The position numbers and the translations under genes are program-made. Under the pieces are notes generated by a model. That model was not told the DNA's origin and made no database searches. It saw only the letters and a list, made by a program, of their open reading frames with translations. Below are positions 61,105 to 64,000 of a stretch of DNA of 64,000 nt, one piece after another (the stretch's first letter is position 1; every line of letters begins with the position of its first letter). The DNA comes from Theristus sp. LFF4_11. Its lineage: Eukaryota > Nematoda > Chromadorea > Monhysterida > Xyalidae. Location of the stretch: the NCBI GenBank assembly GCA_030248135.1, contig JASANC010001194.1, forward strand, positions 1 to 64,000. The letters are read 5' to 3'.

Positions 61105-62771
61105 ATGACGCCGATGTTGACAACCGCAAAAAACTGCTGCGCGCCGGCGACTGTCAGCAACGAATGCAACGCTGCCGCCGTTGTCGAGACGCACTTCGCG
61201 CAAACGTTCATGCGCGTCATGGTCGGCATGCAGACGGGCTGCGTGTCGCTGGGCGTGCTCGGCAACGCCGCCGTGATCGTCGTGATGCTGAGTGTGCTGT
61301 GCGACGGCGGCACACGTCACTTCTCGCACGTCTACATCTACGTGCTCAGTTTGAGCGTCGTCGATCTCAGCTACGTCACCGTGAACGGCGCCGCGGCACT
61401 GACACAACAGTGGACGAACTACTTTCCGTTTCACTCGGCGCTCTGTAAGCTGATCTACGCGATCGAGGCGACGAACAAGACGGCGTCCATGTGGCTGCTG
61501 GTGGTGCTCTCCGTTGACCGGTATTTCGCCGTCGTCCATGCGACCACCAGTGGCCGCTACCGCACGCGGCGTGCCGCGCTGTACGCGCTGCTTGCCGTGG
61601 CGACCATCTCAGCGCCCATTGTCGTCATCGTTGTCGTGTTCGCGCGTGTAGTCAGCTACCAGGCGCACATCGGTATGTTTGTCCATATAATGCTTCGTGA
61701 CAACAACAACATCGTGCGGAGCTGTCTCTCTGATCGTTGGAATTCTTGCAGATAGCCATGACGAACCAGCGTCCGTTCGTGTCTGCGTGTCCGGAATGTC
61801 AAATCTATCGTCCACCAATGGCACAAACGGGACACCGTGGCACACGTTTCTCGATCACTTCATGCTGACGCTAGTCACCGTCTATTTTATTGTGCCTTTA
61901 GCAATACTGATTTTCTGCTACATGGCATTGATATGCGCGATACATAAGACAACCGGACAGGTAAACATCACTTAAGTTTCAGTATTAATACGTGAATCAA
62001 ATTTCTATGATCCGGAAGAGAAATTTTTTTGAGAAAAAATGAATTCTCCGAAAGAAATGATTTGGAAATAAATTTTAAAAAATATGGGTTCGCCGTTTCA
62101 GGAAGACCGGAGGCACAAAAGTTTCACGTCCTAAGGAAAAACCCCACACCGAACCAAACCCGAAAAACGTCAGCACACGGCGAAGTGTCTACCGTAACCT
62201 AATTTTGAACTCCGTGAACCATTTTCCTGTGCCCGTGTGCAAACGCATTTAGTCTCGGGACCAAAATAAAAGATCATACAGTCATAAACTTCATTTTGCA
62301 CTGCAGTTCGTGCTGGCACGAAGGAACACGAGTCGCACGGCACGCACGACGAAGCGCATCGCCGGCGTCGTCGCGGCGCACGTGCTCTGCTGGTGTCCGT
62401 ACTGGACGTTGCAGATCACGCTGCGCTACTTCCAGCATCTCCTGAGCGAGCGTCCGTATTTCTACGTCGCCGCCCCCGTCTACCTGTTGATCTTCGTCAA
62501 CTCCGCCATCAATCCGGTGTTATACGCGTTCCTGAACAAGTCGCTTCGCGTCGCCTACAGTAAATCGGTGGCGTCGCTCTCGCGGCAGTCCGTCGCTCGT
62601 GCCAGTCGCGTTGCGGTCGCTTCGGTCGCGACCACGAACGACGCGGACAGAAACGCCGCGGCCGCGGCGTCACTCCTCGTGCGACACGTGCGCAACTCGC
62701 TGCGCACATTCAGCCACAGCACAAGCGAAACGCAAAAATGGAGATGTAGAAATTGCAGCAGGTTTAGATGA
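61105..62771 (+). CDS. class A neuropeptide GPCR, somatostatin/allatostatin-like, 3 exons, 413 aa
   Basis: Exons 61105-61672, 61752-61960 and 62307-62771 join in phase (1, 0) to a TGA stop. The extracellular N-terminus has about 30 residues with several cysteines and lacks an obvious signal peptide. TM1 has GVLGNAAVIVVML (the GN motif). TM2 has LSVVDLSYVTV. TM3 starts after ALCKLIYAIEATNKTASMW and ends DRYFAVVHA, a proper DRY box with its extracellular Cys. TM5 is YFIVPLAILIFCYMALI. The third loop is basic (TTKR). TM6 carries VLCWCPYW, and TM7 FVNSAINPVLYAF, a canonical NPxxY. The tail is Ala/Ser/Arg-rich. These motifs fit the somatostatin/allatostatin-C/galanin-type branch; in nematodes this is the npr group. 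Ligand not predictable. Confidence 0.88.
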
Positions 62772-62781
62772 ACAAACTGCA

Positions 62782-63535
62782 CAGGGTGTTTCAGAAGTAG
62801 TGGGTAGGTGTTTGACGCGTTATTTCTCGAGTTGTGTTGAACCATATTCAATGAAATTTTAGACATGTACAGGAAAGGTCAACTTAGATTTGTGCAAAAT
62901 TTCAGAGAAATTCATTCACCTGCACACGAATGAAAGAGCAAAACCCCCAAAAACATTGATTTCAGCACGCATCTGGAGGTTCTTGTTTGGCACCGGGTGA
63001 AACATTAGCTTATGTGCGGCCGAATCGTTGCATGCAAGAATACGAAATATGTTTTTTTTTCAATCCGACTGTTTTTTTTATTTTTTCATATTTACCGGCT
63101 TTTTTTGGGACGTGCTAGACCAGCGTACAATTGTACATGCGCGAGAAGGCGGTTTTGCCGTGACGGATATGTGCAAAGCGATGCATTGAGGCTCATGGTG
63201 AACACTGAGAAATTTGATTGAGTTGACTGTTGTCGTTGTTATTGATGTTTGCGGTTGTCGCCACACACATTTTAAAGTGTTCTTTTGGATGTTTGCATTG
63301 AGTGTTGTCCTTTGTTGTCCGGTGGTATCGCGTGATCTGGTATTTTCTGGTCCATTTTAGATTTTTTTGTGTTTTGCTCTGTCATTCTTCTGCAAAAAAA
63401 TGAATTTCTCTAAAATTTTGCACAAATCTGAATTGAACTTTCCTGAATAGCTGTCTAAAATTCTATTGAATATGGTTCAATACAACTCGAGAAATAACGC
63501 GTCAAACACCTATCCGCTACTTCTGAAACACCCCG
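62782..63535. mobile_element. mariner-type MITE with ~190-bp inverted repeats
   Basis: CAGGGTGTTTCAGAAGTAGT at the left is mirrored by CTACTTCTGAAACACCCCG at the right. The similarity continues inward through AATTTCTCTAAAATTTTGCA and its inverse. No transposase is visible between the arms. It begins 11 bp after the stop codon of the third GPCR. Confidence 0.8.
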
Positions 63536-63880
63536 TACAAGCTTCGTGCGTGGAAAATACTGTGGGGGCAAAAAAGAGCGCTACACGACCGCCAAACTTG
63601 AGGTGGAACGCACAGTCGTTCTGTTTTTGCGTCTGGAAATCATTCCGCGTCCACACATGCGTGTTTCTGCACGGGTTTTTGTGTACATTCTGTAGATTAT
63701 GCAGCAATTTCAACGTCTCTTTTTTGCGTTCACCGTCGTGCTTCAAGCAACCCGAGCCAGTTGCCACCGTCGCAGTTGCGTACGCTACGATCGAATGAAC
63801 GTGAACGGCAAAACGCGAAGCACCTCGGCGCAGGAGTAGCCTGTCGCTACCGCACCCAGTCAGTTGCGGCTTTTGCGCTC

Positions 63881-63916
63881 ATGAGTGGAATGTTGTTTGT
63901 TTTACTTGTCGCTGAG
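63881..63916 (+). CDS. possible first exon with start of a signal peptide
   Basis: MSGMLFVLLVAE followed by a GTGAAT donor could open a secreted protein continuing beyond the window. Only twelve residues and no second exon are available, so this is a weak guess. The rest of 63536-64000 shows no feature. Confidence 0.2.
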
Positions 63917-64000
63917 GTGAATCAATTCGTAGACGACTGAAATTCAGATAGGACTCAAAGCAGATCACTGGTGTCCCAGGACAGGACAGACAGCAAGATT

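Overview
This window reads as nuclear DNA of a nematode. The protein-coding blocks are small, GC-rich exons with high third-position GC. They are split by AT-rich introns with GT...AG ends, usually with a TTTCAG or TTGCAG acceptor. The gene families fit too: a secreted Kunitz plus cysteine-rich (lustrin-type) protein, a multi-domain chitin-binding protein resembling eggshell CBD-1, a multi-Ly6 GPI-type protein, and nematode-style serpentine receptors. All gene models below were built by eye from splice sites and reading-frame phase. The species cannot be named from the sequence alone.

Layout. 0-5 kb: the tail of a Helitron-like element, a small four-exon membrane protein gene (+), and a four-exon Ly6 gene (-). 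5-13 kb: repeats, chiefly a large fold-back element (about 6.9-12.7 kb). 13-21.4 kb: a peptide-type GPCR (+), an unassigned GC-rich exon (+), and a second serpentine receptor (+) that breaks off after five membrane segments where a Helitron-like element begins. 21.4-30.2 kb: almost only mobile DNA. 30.3-43.9 kb: a 15-exon gene (+) for a secreted protein with eight chitin-binding domains; most of its long introns owe their extra length to an identifiable mobile element or tandem array. 44.7-48.4 kb: a third Helitron-like copy. 49.9-55.9 kb: a nine-exon Kunitz/lustrin gene (-). 56-61 kb: repeats. 61.1-62.8 kb: a three-exon class A GPCR of the somatostatin/allatostatin-like type (+). 62.8-63.5 kb: a mariner-type MITE.

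Mobile DNA dominates. The most striking family has three complete copies of 3.1-3.7 kb (21394-24883, 35959-39072, 44696-48429) and one 3' tail at the window start. All begin TC, end in a small hairpin followed by AGATAA, and sit between A and T without target duplication. One copy interrupts a MITE and leaves its end intact across the junction. They carry two internal satellite arrays (units of 149 bp and about 175 bp) with different copy numbers. Other families are two hAT-type families with exact 8-bp duplications, several TA-duplicating MITEs, and elements whose ends are inverted arrays of 15-bp GGCCCG units.

The genes do not form an operon or a shared pathway. Most encode secreted or membrane proteins (chitin-binding, protease-inhibitor-like, Ly6 and receptors), as expected of a nematode autosomal arm or a fast-evolving region; that placement is inference.
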